A stretch of DNA of 64,000 nt from Patiria miniata (lineage: Eukaryota > Echinodermata > Asteroidea > Valvatida > Asterinidae), in assembly GCF_015706575.1 (NCBI RefSeq), contig NW_024037064.1, positions 1,859,427 to 1,923,426 on the forward strand. The letters are read 5' to 3'. Under the pieces are notes generated by a model. That model did no database searches and had not been told where the DNA came from. It was given only the letters and a program-made list of their open reading frames with translations. The translations under genes were made by a program, and so were the position numbers. This document shows, piece after piece, positions 19,160-31,030 of the stretch (position 1 is the first letter of the stretch; each line of letters starts with the position of its first letter).

Positions 19160-20045
19160 TATTGTCACCACCTAGGTATAAGAATGGCCTCTTCTGGCCC
19201 GGCATTAATGACCAACTTGTCACATTCCTATGATCGGACTTTTCTCCTCAGTCTAAACCGTGACTTGTCTTCCCAAAGTTGCACACTATCCAGGTTGGTG
19301 TGCCATGAAATCTCAAATCTTAAACTTCTCAGGAAACCCTGCATAACACACAACACTAAATCTACATCACCTCGTCGTCGTACTCGACGTGCTTACAAGG
19401 GTGGTATTCGTAGGAAAAGCAAACATGGCCTTCCAATACGTGTGATATTGGCCGTCCTCACCCTACTGAAAGTTATCACCCTGATTTTGTAGATGAACCC
19501 CCAAGATCCCACCCTATTCATCAGAACTTAGTCAAAGTTATCATCCCCAACCTTGACGATCACGTTAGTTTTTGCATGCTTAACGCACGATCTCTTTGCA
19601 ACAAATTCACAGTTTTTCAGGTCATTGTCATATAAAACAATTTTGACATTACGGGTATTTGTGAAACCTGGTTAACTGAATCCGATGAAGCAACCATAGC
19701 TGACTTAACTCCTTGTGGTTATGAATTCAAACACAAACCCAGAGCATGCAAGCAAGGAGGAGGAGTTGGCGTACTTTTAGGAAGGCACTGGACATTTCAG
19801 TCAACACGTCTTTTGATTACCTGAGTTTTGAGGTTTTGCCACCATGACCTCCAATAGTACCAGCCTTGACGTTTACATCATTTATCGACCACCGTCCGGT
19901 CAAATGGCTTTTTCTTCGTTTCTGAATTTCTGATTTAATTGTTTTGTTATTTCTGATTTGATATAATTTTTGTTTGCGCCATGAGCGTCATTTATGGCGG
20001 ATACTAGCGCGGTATAAATTTCCGTTATGATTATTATTATTTTCA
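19160..20045 (+). pseudogene. Second LINE copy: endonuclease N-terminus joined to a LINE-like 3' tail
   Basis: A basic stretch RRRTRRAYKGGIRRKSK (about 19371) is followed in another frame by the endonuclease start LNARSLCNKF (about 19579), ITGICETWLTESDE (about 19648, with the catalytic Glu of ETW) and GGGVGVLLGR. The sequence decays with several stops by 19860. It then passes directly, near 19905, to a T-rich stretch, TAGCGCGGTATAAAT and a TTATTATTATT run ending near 20042, which resembles the 3' end of CR1/L2-like LINEs. The whole RT is therefore missing by internal deletion. The copy has the same orientation as the previous fragment but lies downstream of it, so they are separate insertions. 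Confidence 0.7.
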
Positions 20046-20490
20046 TAAAGACCTCAGACAGTTTAGCTATTCCTGTTGGTCGAGAGCCCGTCACGTGGCC
20101 AGTCTGAAACGGATGATTAAAGACATGTCTAGCTGGTCTTAAACACTTTACCAGTGTCACAATAAAATGTAGACTCCCAAAAATAAGAACCTCTTACCGT
20201 TTCATTGGTTGAATGTTCACAATCCTTACGTAGGCATGCGCAACACTACCAGCATGACAGAATTTTATAGTTTTAAATTCAAAATGCAATGCCCCAGGTG
20301 CGTTTTGCGCGAACATGCTACGCGCGCGTCAATCTCTATAAAAGGTTGTTTACATCTTACTTGCCAGCTGAACACTGCATTATTTTGCTAGACGGATGTT
20401 CCAAAAAGCATTGTTGAACAAAATTGGGATTTTTTGAACAAATGATTTGATATTTTTTACCGAAAATGTATTTATTTATGGGAATATATA

Positions 20491-20621
20491 TGTGCTCAGT
20501 CGGTATTTATCACTCAGTTTAAGACCGCTTCTGCATGGGTGCTGATAATTACCCTCGCCTCTTCAGCACCCAGACTCTAAGCGGTCTAATATAACAGAGT
20601 GATAAAAACCTCCGGAGCACA
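20491..20621. other. Long imperfect hairpin, four paired blocks
   Basis: Nested pairs in register: TGTGCTC/GAGCACA (20491/20615), GGTATTTATCACTC/GAGTGATAAAAACC (one mismatch), AGACCGCTT/AAGCGGTCT, and TGGGTGCTGA/TCAGCACCCA, around a 17 nt loop. This may be a small palindromic transposon or a structured RNA. No target duplication is clear. Confidence 0.7.
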
Positions 20622-20835
20622 CATTTATTCCCTTAATAGTTGAGTCTGATTTTCAAAAAGAAATGGAAGGATTGTCCAACTTGGCCCACGGTCTACCATC
20701 AACATATATATTCGGTCCTGTGTACTCACTTGAATGTCTTGGGGATCATCTCCCCTCCCCTAGTCCATGCTCAAACAAAGATAATCCAGTAGGCATGCCC
20801 TCTCATGTTACTATAATAACAACCCCTTTTACAGA

Positions 20836-20889
20836 TTGGTGCAGACATCCAAAACATAATAAATGGAATTCTTGGCATAAAGTATAGAT
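20836..20889 (+). CDS. Candidate terminal exon (weak)
   Basis: A consensus acceptor CCCCTTTTACAG (ends near 20835) precedes an open stretch reading IGADIQNIINGILGIKYRFV then EK and TAA. The composition looks protein-like, but I do not recognise the family, and no upstream exon with a matching donor was identified. It could be chance. Confidence 0.2.
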
Positions 20890-21164
20890 TTGTTGAGAAA
20901 TAATGGAATTGGTCAAAGAGCATGGGGAAAGCAACAGTAATCTGCCCACGCTGTGCGAACACTGCATTTTGAGACAATCGTTTTTGAAGTTGATACCTTG
21001 TTCTGAAACTGTTATTTCAGCCCAATTTTTGATCCAAACAGTAAAATATTTTTTATCGATATGCTGTTTTTTTTCTGACCTTTGATTTAAAATTTATTTG
21101 CTTTATTTCTATTGCGTCTGTACTTATTGCTGAATTATTTTTGTATTCCTCTTTTCCCCAACAG

Positions 21165-21256
21165 AACACATGTTGTGTTGAAATTGCTGTCTCACCAAAG
21201 CCACTTGCCCACAGACCCATCCCAAGCGGGATTCTTGAATGGTGCTTTCCATGACT
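21165..21256 (+). CDS. Candidate terminal exon (weak)
   Basis: A strong polypyrimidine-AG (TATTCCTCTTTTCCCCAACAG, ending near 21164) precedes an open stretch with NTCCVEIAVSPKPLAHRPIP, then SGILEWCFP and TGA. No domain is recognised. It could be an alternative last exon relative to the candidate at 20836. Evidence is limited to the splice-acceptor shape and a short open frame. Confidence 0.2.
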
Positions 21257-24200
21257 GAAGAACCCTTGATCAGCAAGGCATGCCAAGGTATTGTAAAGAG
21301 AGAGAGGGAATAGAGTTGATGGAGTGATAGTTGTTTGATTGAAACAGGCATGGTTCTACATTGGGAGGTAAACTGTAGTATCGGGAATAATAAAAATATA
21401 AAAATAATTTGACTGATTTATTGTTGTTAGGCCTATGTAGTTTCAAAACGTAATTGAACAAATTTAAAACTACAGTTTTTATGACTAATTCTAAGTGTAC
21501 AACCATGCCTGGATTCGGAATCCCTGTCCCGTCCTAACCCCCCAGATAGGGATGTAAGTGCTCATGTGATTGTCTGATTTCCTTCTTTGTTTAAACTACA
21601 TTTTGTAATTGAAATGTCAGTCAAAGAGATGATTGCACTTACATCCCTGCTAAGCTTCGTATGGACAACTGAACGATGGTATATCCAGTTTTTGGTCGAG
21701 GGAGCACAATTTTGTTTGTTTTTTTGGCTTAAAAAGTGGCATTTGTGTTTTTTTTTTAAAGTGTTTCAAAGCATGAAGGTATAAGGATACTATGAGGTTC
21801 ATTTTGAAACATACAAAAAATCATGGTGGCATTCTCCTCCTCCCTGCTGGATATACAACACTGCAACCATAACCACAACAAATACATACTGGTATTTAGT
21901 GTCATTGGTTTCAGGTATTCTGTTGTCATGATTATACTTTTTGTTAATGAATTAAATGAAACATTTAATGTTAATAAAATGGAGATCACAAAAATGGCTT
22001 TGTACATCTTCCAGGATTAAACTTCCTTTCCCTGAACATTTTCAAGTTTATTCTCCAAAAATTGAGTTGTTTTTCTATTTCTGAACAGACGTATGTGTTA
22101 CCCCAAAACATGTTTGTTGCCCTTTTTTGTGTGGATTACGGGTTGAAAAGTAATCAAATTAAAAAAGAGTTTGAAAGTAATTTGTACAATTATTAGCTGA
22201 TAAGCGAACTCTTAAAAACGGGAAAAGTCACTCGTTGAAGAGTTTCATGGAAAGGAGGTTTTTGTGCATTTTGTTTTAGAGACAAGGCATTCTTTCACAG
22301 TTATGTTATGAACAGCATGTTATTATGCGTATCTGCCTTTGGTTATTGGAATAATGTTATGGAGTAAAGTTTGGCTACTGGAACGAAGTTTGGAAAGCTA
22401 GAAAACCGAGCACATCAAGTTTTGACGATGCGATACCCCTGCCAGTCCAATTTGCTTGGACAGATGAGAAGAGCTATGTGGTGATTCAACAGAGGAGCCA
22501 GATGATGAATTGGACTACTAAAACACTGATCATCAGAACTGAAATTAGAATAACAGTCATTACCTGTGCTACATTGTGTTGGCTTTATGGCTATTGAACT
22601 ATTTGCTTCATGAACTAATGAGAGCATGCCATACTGATTGTATGCATGTAGTTTGTGGTTATTTCGTTGATTATTGTTGGCCAAAAACCCATTATTGGTG
22701 ATGATGTAACCGCTATATTTAGAGCCTCAACCCGAAAAAAAAACACCTAAAAAACCCCCCAAAGCTGCAAAGTTTAACTTACATGTAACATTTCAATGAA
22801 AAAATAATTACCGAATCAATCACCCTTTGCTGTACCACAAGGTTTGACTGTATATTACTTTTTGTTTTTTAATTGTTATTGAAATTTTTTTTGTGTGGTT
22901 TTGAAATATCACATTCTGTGCTTGTTGAAACTTTGACTCGGGTATTTAAAAGTGTATTTGACCGATAATTGTTCTTTTAATGTAAAATTATGTATTGAGG
23001 TGACCTGAATTCATTGTGTGTGTCTGACTCATTTCATTCTATTATAATTTTTCCCCTAGTCGGTTGTCCATACACCAAATCCATCTGCACCCGGGCACTC
23101 TTCTTATAAATTTTATGGTACACATTGTAATCCAATCCTAATGTTAAATCATATTATTTAAAAGAAGGTGCCTGGATAAAGCAGACTATCTGCCCAATTT
23201 CTTAAAGTTGGTCTGTACATGCTGTTCCAAAATTTCAATTTGTTTTACGAATGAAGTTTGAAGGACTATAGTGGTAAACGTGGTTGTTCGCATTTGCAGG
23301 TTAACAGAGTCATGACAATACACTCCAGTTCTGAAAGTTTTTGTAACTCAATGTCCTCAAATTGGAATAAAGTACATGACACTCCTCACTCAAAAGTCTA
23401 AAATAATTTATTATTTAGTTATTGTCAGCATTGTTTTCTTGTGATATTGAAAACTCATAACCAATGTATCAATTCCATTTGAAAACCTATTTTTTCTTCG
23501 TAAAAACAAACAGCACGTATACACCAACTTTAAACGAGTGATTGAATGAAAGAGAGCAAGATTAATGATTGAGTAATATAGATGTATTATCGGATTTCCT
23601 GGTCATTTTGTGAAATGCAAGCATGCATTTTTCCTTTTTTGAATTTGATGAAAAGCGAAAAGACACTTTTTAAGCACAAACCATTTTCAAAAATGCAAAC
23701 AGGTCTTTGTTTTTGCCACTCCAAAAATGTTGTGTTATCAGCCAAGAACTTCAAAGAGTTTTAAGGGATTGACAAATTTGGCTGGGAAATCCTATAGTAC
23801 ATGTACACAGTTTGACTTCATGGAATCACTGATGCACTGGAGGTAAGTGGAGATATTTGCATCTAACTAGAAATCAGTGTTTATCAAAAGCAGATAGAAA
23901 TCACAAACCTATAAATACATCAGAGTGCAGAATTTTGATAGTTTAGTTGCATGCGACAGTTTTATCTCAATGTCTTTTAATTATCTGGTTTGAACCAAGT
24001 GCTTACATATTTATGATTACATTGATATATGTAGTGTTTTAGCTGAAACCCATTTTAATGAAAATAGGGCAAAATTTAAAAAAAGAGGTTTTTTTTCTTG
24101 TTTTTAAAAGATACGTTATGATTTTAGTCAGGAAATTACGGAGTGTTTAATTAGGCCATATTTAGTGTTGTATGGGTTGTTTATTATAGTAAATAGATTC

Positions 24201-24559
24201 GCAGATTAATTATGCAACTAGACTACATAAGACCTCGAGAAACTGACCGATCAGCAGCGTAAAGAACACGATCACGATGATTAGCATTTTGTGTACAGGT
24301 TTTTTTTACCACAAAATGAGGAATGTACCCCCAATCCATGTTTTGAGTAATCAACGCCTGAAGTCGGGTTACACTAAACAAACTAAACTTATGTTTGTGG
24401 ACAAACACAGGGCTGTTTTGTTAATTTTTTTGTGACATGCGACATTTAAAGTTTGAAGTATAATTTTCATCTGGGATGGATGTTGTGGTTCTGTTTATAA
24501 TAAATGGTGTCATAAACAAATGTGATTACATTCTCATAGGGCTTTGAATTATAACCCTA

Positions 24560-25129
24560 CATGTCACGTGATGACGTCACATTAATTTCTTCTATAATCA
24601 TCAATAATATTTCCTGCTGCTAGAGGGCGCTCTAACATTTTATGACATCCTTTTTTGTTGTTGTAAAGAACAACTTAGCCATAGCATACATCGGTGAAAG
24701 CAAGTTCCCGTTTTATACCAATTTGACATCTCCAAGCACTTCCGGTTTTAACCGGAAGAAAAGGTCACGTGATTTTGCAAGTATTATCAAAAAGAAAGAC
24801 CCTGGATTATTCTATCAATTCCGCAAATGTCAAGTGCAGGTATCTCACGGTTGATTTGATATTGTTTTTCAAAGATTACATCCATTACTTTTTAACGTGA
24901 CGTCACGTGACCCAAGATGACGTCATCATGAAGTCACTTATTTTTTTTCATCTATCAAACATCCCGGTCTAGGTACATACCAGCTTTCAACCCAATTGGA
25001 CCTGTTTTCTGTGTTATTGGCCTTCAAAATATGCACTTTTAATATACCGTCATATGTCATGTGATGATTTCATCGTGCCGTCAATTTAATTTTCATCTAT
25101 AACACATTTCCAAATTTAGGAACATATCA
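24560..25129. repeat. Repeat A-related copy 4, interrupted by DIRS copy 2
   Basis: Diverged relative of Repeat A with the CTGCTAGAGGGCGC motif (24617-24630), a hairpin CTTCCGGT/ACCGGAAG with loop TTTA (24739-24758), and GTGACGTCACGTGACCC (near 24899). The downstream words (CATCCCGGT, AACCCAATTGGAC, AAAATATGCAC) recur at 31690-31775 beyond the second DIRS copy. Confidence 0.7.
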
Positions 25130-26067
25130 AGTCTACTTTATTCACTTACCCAAATAGCTACTACATATGCATATTTATTCTGCCGACAGGCTCAAAATGC
25201 TAAAAGATTGAATCAACCCACGAGCGCCCTCTCGGGCCTACCCATTATGCTACGTCATGAATCTGCCATTATGCTTCCTTTTTTTTTTCTCGCGACGGCA
25301 TCGTGCAGAAGCAAAAATTTTGCTCCTTCAGAACCTTCAAAGATTTTACTGTATGAAAACCCCTGGAGGGGCTTTCTAAACATACCGTACGTCATGCATG
25401 CGGCAGGCTTTCTAAATTTTGGAAATGAACTTTTTGGGTCAGGTACTCTAGGTCGATGGCATCAAAACTGGTCTGGTCTGCTCTCGCCTTTTGACGAGTT
25501 TTTGTACGATTTTCGCTTTAAGAGTTTCTGTTTACAGAATTTATCAACCAAGTGAGTTGTGTAGAATCTGTTGAGTTTGGAGTGATGGAGTCTTTTGCTT
25601 TCGGTTTTTTTCACGTGGTGTAGCAGGTTTTTAGCCTTTGTCTGACACCACGTGTGGCGGGCCAGGTCGGCACCGCAGGGGGTTACCCAGTGCCGGGTAG
25701 GCATCGTGGGTTCTCCCTTTGGGATCAAGTGCAATCCCTGTTTAGCCGAGTCGGTTTACTTCTGTTTTACAGTTATCTAATAATATATTTCTTTGATGAA
25801 AATAACTACCATTTTTATGATTATTGTTTGGAAAAAAAAAAAAAGCAGTGCATTTATTTTATGACTCCATAGACGGGACCCAAGCCAGCTGGCGTTTGGC
25901 ATAACTCGTCTCGAGACAGGTACGTCTCCCGAGTTATTTTTTGAATCCTTTTCATCGTCATTGTTTCCGTAAAGGCTTTAGGGGAGTCAGTGCGTCGTAT
26001 CCCCGGAGAGAAGCACGGTAATTCTCCATGAGGTCTGCTAGTCGCCCCACATGTGGGGCCCTAGCCC

Positions 26068-26535
26068 GACTGCGTCTGGCCGTACAGTACTATCGCAAGC
26101 TCTGTAGTACGGCCAGACGCTGAATGCTTCCAAAAAGACTGAATTTTTTTGGCCGCTGATGTAGCGATTTTGCTACATCTTTTGATCGAGATTATCTTTT
26201 CATCCAGGACAAAAATTTCCACAGTTAAGGTTTTTAGTCGTAGAGCAACTCATACCTTTTCGAAAAAACGTTCTTTGGTCTCAATATTTTCATCCATCTG
26301 GCCAAAAGACGACTTTCAGTTATCATCCTCCACAAATATCGTCCCGAAAATGCTCCCCCATGCGATTTCAAAATGGCGGCCACGCTGTAACTCATGAATA
26401 TGCATGAAAAGTCTGTGACGTATGTCCTCGTGTTTTTGGACGTGCGTGCGGTGGCGCCGTACGTACATATGTACATGTACATTACTTGTAGACAACAGCC
26501 CAGTACGTGCATGCACACCGCCGCACGGACGTACG
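26068..26535. mobile_element. Insert with terminal hairpins inside DIRS copy 2 leader
   Basis: Replaces a short segment of the leader (copy 1 about 4799-4828). It opens with a 14 bp perfect stem GCGTCTGGCCGTAC/GTACGGCCAGACGC (26072-26120) and closes with palindromic sequence rich in GTACGT and GTGCATGCAC (about 26450-26540). No ORF is convincing. Probably a non-autonomous element; family unknown. Confidence 0.55.
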
Positions 26536-26564
26536 TGTTCAGGGGACTAGCGAAACGTTTCCAG

Positions 26565-26970
26565 GAATACAGCGGTTTCGACCGTTCCCAGTTTTTTATT
26601 TGTTTTCCCTAAGCTCGTAGTGAGCTACTGCCTAGCGAGTCGCGTACAGTGGGGGTATATTGACAGAGGTCGTTCCTTTTCCCCCTGACCGTCTCTGCTA
26701 GCTCGGGGAGCTAGTAAGCTGGAAGTGGACGTTTTGTTGGGTATGTCGACAGAGGTCGTTCCCTGCCCCTCGGCCGTCCTTGGCTATCTTGGTAGTGCGG
26801 CAATCAACGAGATAGCGGTGAGACCTTCGTGAGACCTTCGTTCCCTTCCCTCGGCCATCTTGACTGGCGTGTAAAGAGAAAGTTCGTGGGGTATATCAAC
26901 CAGCGGTCATTCCCTTCCCCTCGGCCGTTCCCAACTGCATTTATCTTGGTTGTGTGATAGTACGAAATAC
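26565..26970 (+). repeat. DIRS copy 2 leader modules
   Basis: Counterpart of 4855-5275 with GGGTATATTGACAGAGGTCG and GGGTATGTCGACAGAGGTCG modules. One module is partly lost and ACCTTCGTGAG is duplicated near 26822-26841. Confidence 0.6.
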
Positions 26971-27066
26971 AAGATAGCAGTGAGTCCCACGCAGGAACAT
27001 TGCCGTAGTATGTAACGGTCACCCCGTGTTACACGTTTTGGCCGTCATCAGACGTACCTCCTACAT

Positions 27067-28410
27067 ATGGAACACCGTGATGGCACCTGGGATAAAACTC
27101 CCCGTACAAACCGCAGTTCCCCAGGTGACAAGCCGTAAGAGCCCCACGGTTAAAAAGGCCGCATCAAAGGCCACCAGTGGTCCCAAGGGTAAGACCCCAA
27201 AAGGGACCACTATTCGCTCGATCACACTGCCGGTCTCCGGACCATTGGCGTTTCCTAGCAACCCGGCGGCGATCTCCCCAGTCTGCTGGCTCCAGCAACC
27301 CTCTTGGACGACCAGTCACGGAGCTGTAAAAGGATTCAATCGCCACCGGCCCCGTCTGTGAGTTCATCGCGCTCCGAACTTCCAGCTTCCACCCCGTGCG
27401 GAATGGGCAGTCAACGTCATTCTTTGATCAATGCTCCGGAATTTCGAGTATATTGTCGGTGTTTTTACAGTCAAGTGATTCAAGTCACCCAAGTAAGAAA
27501 AGGAAACACAAGGCAGCGCCGTCTTCTTCAGGGGATTTCCGGCCGTGATTGGGGGCCCCCGAGATCGCAGGTGTGATTTTCTTTACACCCATCTTTGAAT
27601 TTGGGCACTTCTGTTCAAGATGTTTCTGACATCGATGTCGATAGTGCTCACCCCCCTTCCACTCACTCGCAAGACGTGTGTTCTGGCGATGAAGAGGCCA
27701 CTGACACTGGTAATTTTTCTCAGCTGAGGCTGGTTCAAAGAATATGGTTCGGGTACTGCAACTGCCAGAGAGCAGTAAGCCAGAGACCACCTGTCGTTCT
27801 ATCAAACGCTGTACTGGCGTGGAGGAACCTCGAGATCCAGCTTTCTCTGCTATGCCAGTGGATCGTTTATGCGCCGATCACATCCAACGTATCGCCGATA
27901 CAAAGAAATGGACTGCTTTCAACAAAAGGTCGGCAGCCTATTTCCAGTATCCAGAAAAGGACCGAGAAGATTTGTTTTACAGTTCCTACTATTCCAGCTA
28001 CCGCCATGGACAAATTGACTGGAGATAGCGGCATAGCCCCGACCAAGTCAATATTTGTCAATAAGGCTAGAGTTAAGACGGAGGATACAATGAAGAAAGT
28101 TGATGAGGCAGCTAGATATGGCTCACAAACAAGTGCCTTTGTACTTTTATTATCTGAATATATCGTCTGCGCATGTGGGGAAGATTCCCAAATTCCAGCC
28201 GATATGTTAGCAGCAGCCTTCAGATGTCTGGACGAAATACTCCGTTTTTGTCTAGATCAGTTTCCGAGAATCTCTATTTTGTCCGTCAAATCATGTAGGA
28301 AGTACGTGATGGAGGCACTTTACATACCACACGAAGGCACTAAGAAGAAGTTAGAAGAGCTTCCTGTTATGGGCAAAGACCTTTTCGGAGGCAAATTCCA
28401 GTAAATTCTG
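27067..28410 (+). pseudogene. DIRS copy 2 gag-like region
   Basis: The start MEHRDGTWDKTPRTN corresponds to copy 1 at 5370. A deletion of about 390 bp removes the proline-rich repeats and joins SSSGDF to GRDWGPPRSQV. The C-terminal half is open for 269 codons (27595-28404), with SQTSAFVLLLSEYIVCAC, PADMLAAAFRCLDEIL, MEALYIPHEG and GKDLFGGKFQ, where copy 1 has stops. A TAA near 28402 cuts it before the basic tail, which continues in another frame to about 28560. The function is inferred from position. Confidence 0.6.
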
Positions 28411-28572
28411 GAAGTTGAATGAAACCAAACAAATCAAATCAGCGGACACACTGATCTTCAAGAAGCCATCATCTACTAACAAGCCCAAATTCTCTGGGAA
28501 GAAGGCAACGATAGGTGCTCCCTCGTTTTGCCCTGCCCTTCGGAAACCATTTAGGCTCTTTTGCCAACAGAC

Positions 28573-29128
28573 TTTTTTGATTGCGAGGCATATTTGAATA
28601 ATTCTGTGTGGGTATCGGATGCTGCTTTGCCGTTTTTAATTTTCTGAGGGTTCTTTTGATTTCTGCCACACTGGGAGCATCTGTCTTGATTGTTGTTTGG
28701 GTTGATATTTCCTGTAGCTGCTGGATGTAGCGTGGAATGTCCTGCAGCTCTATCGGGTCTTGGTCAGGAGATGGTGGGTTAAAGTGCTGTGTCAAGTGCT
28801 CTTTGATTTTTTTAGGATCACACTTAGCTCGGTTCGTAGGCCGGAACGTTGATCCCTCATGTTTGATGCACCTGAATAGTTGCTCAACTTCTCGTTTTGT
28901 GGCATGTTCATTGATTTTACTGGCTTCCAGGCAGAGCTTCTTATTTCGCAGATAAGCGACTCATTGCTTGATGGATTTGCTGACATTTTTGTAGCTTGCT
29001 GATTTTCATGTCAATTTAGAGCGTTGGTTCAATCGCTGAATTGGCTGGTGTGGTTGTTGTTGAGGCCATCTGAGACTGCTGAAACAAATCTCTACCGGAT
29101 GGCTGGGTCCTGAAGTGTCTTCAGGTCT
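28573..29128 (-). mobile_element. Antisense LINE fragment inserted in DIRS copy 2
   Basis: On the minus strand it reads KLCLEASKINEHATKREVEQ, then KHEGSTFRPTNRAKCDPKKI, HLTQHFNPPSPDQDP, SVAEIKRTLRKLK, and in a shifted frame KNGKAASDTHTELFKYASQS. This is the linker between endonuclease and RT of a LINE, ending at the start of RT. It is flanked by a 7 bp duplication AACAGAC (28566-28572 and 29129-29135), and copy 1 has the uninterrupted AACAGACGGCC. The minus-strand 3' end is a run of six A, compatible with target-primed insertion of a short transcript. Confidence 0.8.
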
Positions 29129-29359
29129 AACAGACGGCCAAGGCATCAGCTGGTGCAATGGTTTCAGCTCCACGCCCCTGCTCAGCCCCTGTGCGCCCGA
29201 ATGTACAAACTAGCGGCCGGGCACGTGGCGGTGGGCTATCGGGCCCCCGCCTCGGGTGGCGGCGGTGACGCCCCCTCTGAGCCGACCGTCACACTGGGGC
29301 CCGTTGGGGGTCGTCTGAGAAATTTTGTAGGGTCCTGGGGAGAGATCACCTCCGACGCA

Positions 29360-31030
29360 TGTGTGCTTTCTATAGTCAGCCACAGCTATCTACTAGAACT
29401 TACAAGCACCCCTCTGTCTTAAACATGTGTTTGCGAAACACTGGTTCCGACAAACGCAGACAAACAATTAGCTCTCGAACAAGAGATATCACCCTTATCG
29501 AGAAGAGAGCGGTCCGGTTGGTGCCTCCAATGGAGCAGTTCACAGGCTTCCTGTCCTTCTTTGTAACACCAAAGAAGGCATCTGGCGAATGGCGGCCGAT
29601 AATCAATCTGAAACCACTCAACAAGTTTGTCAGACCCAAGCGTTTCCGAATGGAAACTCTCCATGTAGTTTTAGAATCGTTACCCAGACCAGCATGGGGA
29701 ACGTCATTAGACCTAAAAGATGCATACCTACATGTTCCCATCTTCCAAGAGTACTCCCGATTCCTACGTTTGCGGTAATCATGGGCGCATTGACGAGTTC
29801 GCTGCCCTTTCCTTAAGTCTATCAACCTCGCCAAGAGTGTTCAGCAGGGTTGTGCGGGCAGTTGCATCACGTCTCCGGCGAGAGAACATAATGATTTTTT
29901 ATGTATCTGATAGTGGGAAAATCGAAAGACGAGACTACTTGGAATATGAGGGACACTTATACGTTGACGACGAGACTAGGCTTCATCATCAACGAGAAGA
30001 AGTCCCAATTAATCCCGTCACAGGAAATCACTTTCCTGGGAGCAGAGATTGATCTACGCCGGGGCATAGCCGTCGCCACAGGGGAATGTATTACCAGCCT
30101 GCGGAAATGCGTCTAACTTGTTCTATCCACCCAAGTCGCTCCAGCGCAAGCTTGGCTGAAACTTCTTGGGTTCATGGCCAGCTTACAAATGCACCTTTTG
30201 GCACATTACAGACCCAAGGCAGATCCAATCTCTCTATTGGTCTCTATCAATGAAGTCATTCGTCCACACCTTCGTTGGTGGCTATTGGAACAGAACATTC
30301 TGTGCGTACAGATTTTTCCCAGAGGGGATCCTCATGTCATAATCTCCTGCGATGCTTCCAAGAAGGGCTGGGAGCCTCCTTTCTCCCTCGACAAGCTGCA
30401 GTTACTTTGGACAACGTTTGGTCCCTACATATCAATGTTCTAGAGCTTCAGGCCGTAGTCAACGCCTTACACCACTTCCAAGCAGACGTAGTGTGCCGGT
30501 CTGTTTTAATCAAGACCGACAACCCAACAGTAATAGCATACATCAACATACAGGGCGGTACAAGATCACCCCCAGCTGTGCTACCTGACATGGGAAATGT
30601 TTCAGTGGCTAATCAGACACAAAGTCGATCTACATGTCATTCACATTCCTGGTGTGGAAAACTGCATAGCAGATTCCAAGGGCAAAATAATTCCCACGGA
30701 GTGGTCATTGAACCAGAGGATCGTAAGTCAGATCTTCTCGATGCTAGGTTCTCGACACATAGAATTGCCTCAGCAATCAACACTCAGCTCCCTGTGTTTT
30801 GCTCGAGATCCCATCATCCTCAGGCATGGGTCTCGGACGCACTATCAATAGACTGGACAAACATGTTCGCTTATGCCTGCCCTCCGATCTCAATCCTTAC
30901 AAGGGTCATCATTAAACTGGAGAGACACGGGTCCAAGATGATACTGACCGCCCCCTGTTGGCCGCGCCAGCCCTGGTTTATGCGACTGGTGAGGCTCCTA
31001 GTGGGCTCCCCTTTAATCCTCCCAGATCAT
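29360..31030 (+). pseudogene. DIRS copy 2 reverse transcriptase-RNase H, inactivated
   Basis: RT fingers and palm are better preserved than in copy 1: VPPMEQFTGFLSFFVTPKK, GEWRPIINLKPLNKFVRPKR, and motif A SLDLKDAYLHVPIF with Asp codon at 29710-29712. The frame breaks after SRFLRLR. At motif C, 12 bp corresponding to the catalytic Asp-Asp and the next two codons are missing (junction near 29908), leaving MYLIVGKSKDE. RNase H is recognisable as IISCDASKKGW (near 30342), HINVLELQAVVNALHHFQAD, IKTDNPTVIAYI and VIHIPGVENCIADS, in shifting frames. Confidence 0.9.

Larger units (their letters stand above)
20160..24430. other. AT-rich region without recognised genes
   Basis: Longest stretch of apparently unique sequence in the left contig. 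It contains scattered AATAAA-type words (about 21386, 21976, 23366), a long hairpin at 20491-20621 and two weak terminal-exon candidates listed separately. It could be the 3' part of a host gene with a long untranslated region, or intergenic DNA. No ORF has a recognisable domain. Confidence 0.5.

Noticed and set aside
22415..22684. 89-codon minus-strand ORF in the AT-rich region
   Set aside because: It reads like ordinary protein but has no recognisable domain, no clear splice signals and no second copy. Not enough support to call a gene.
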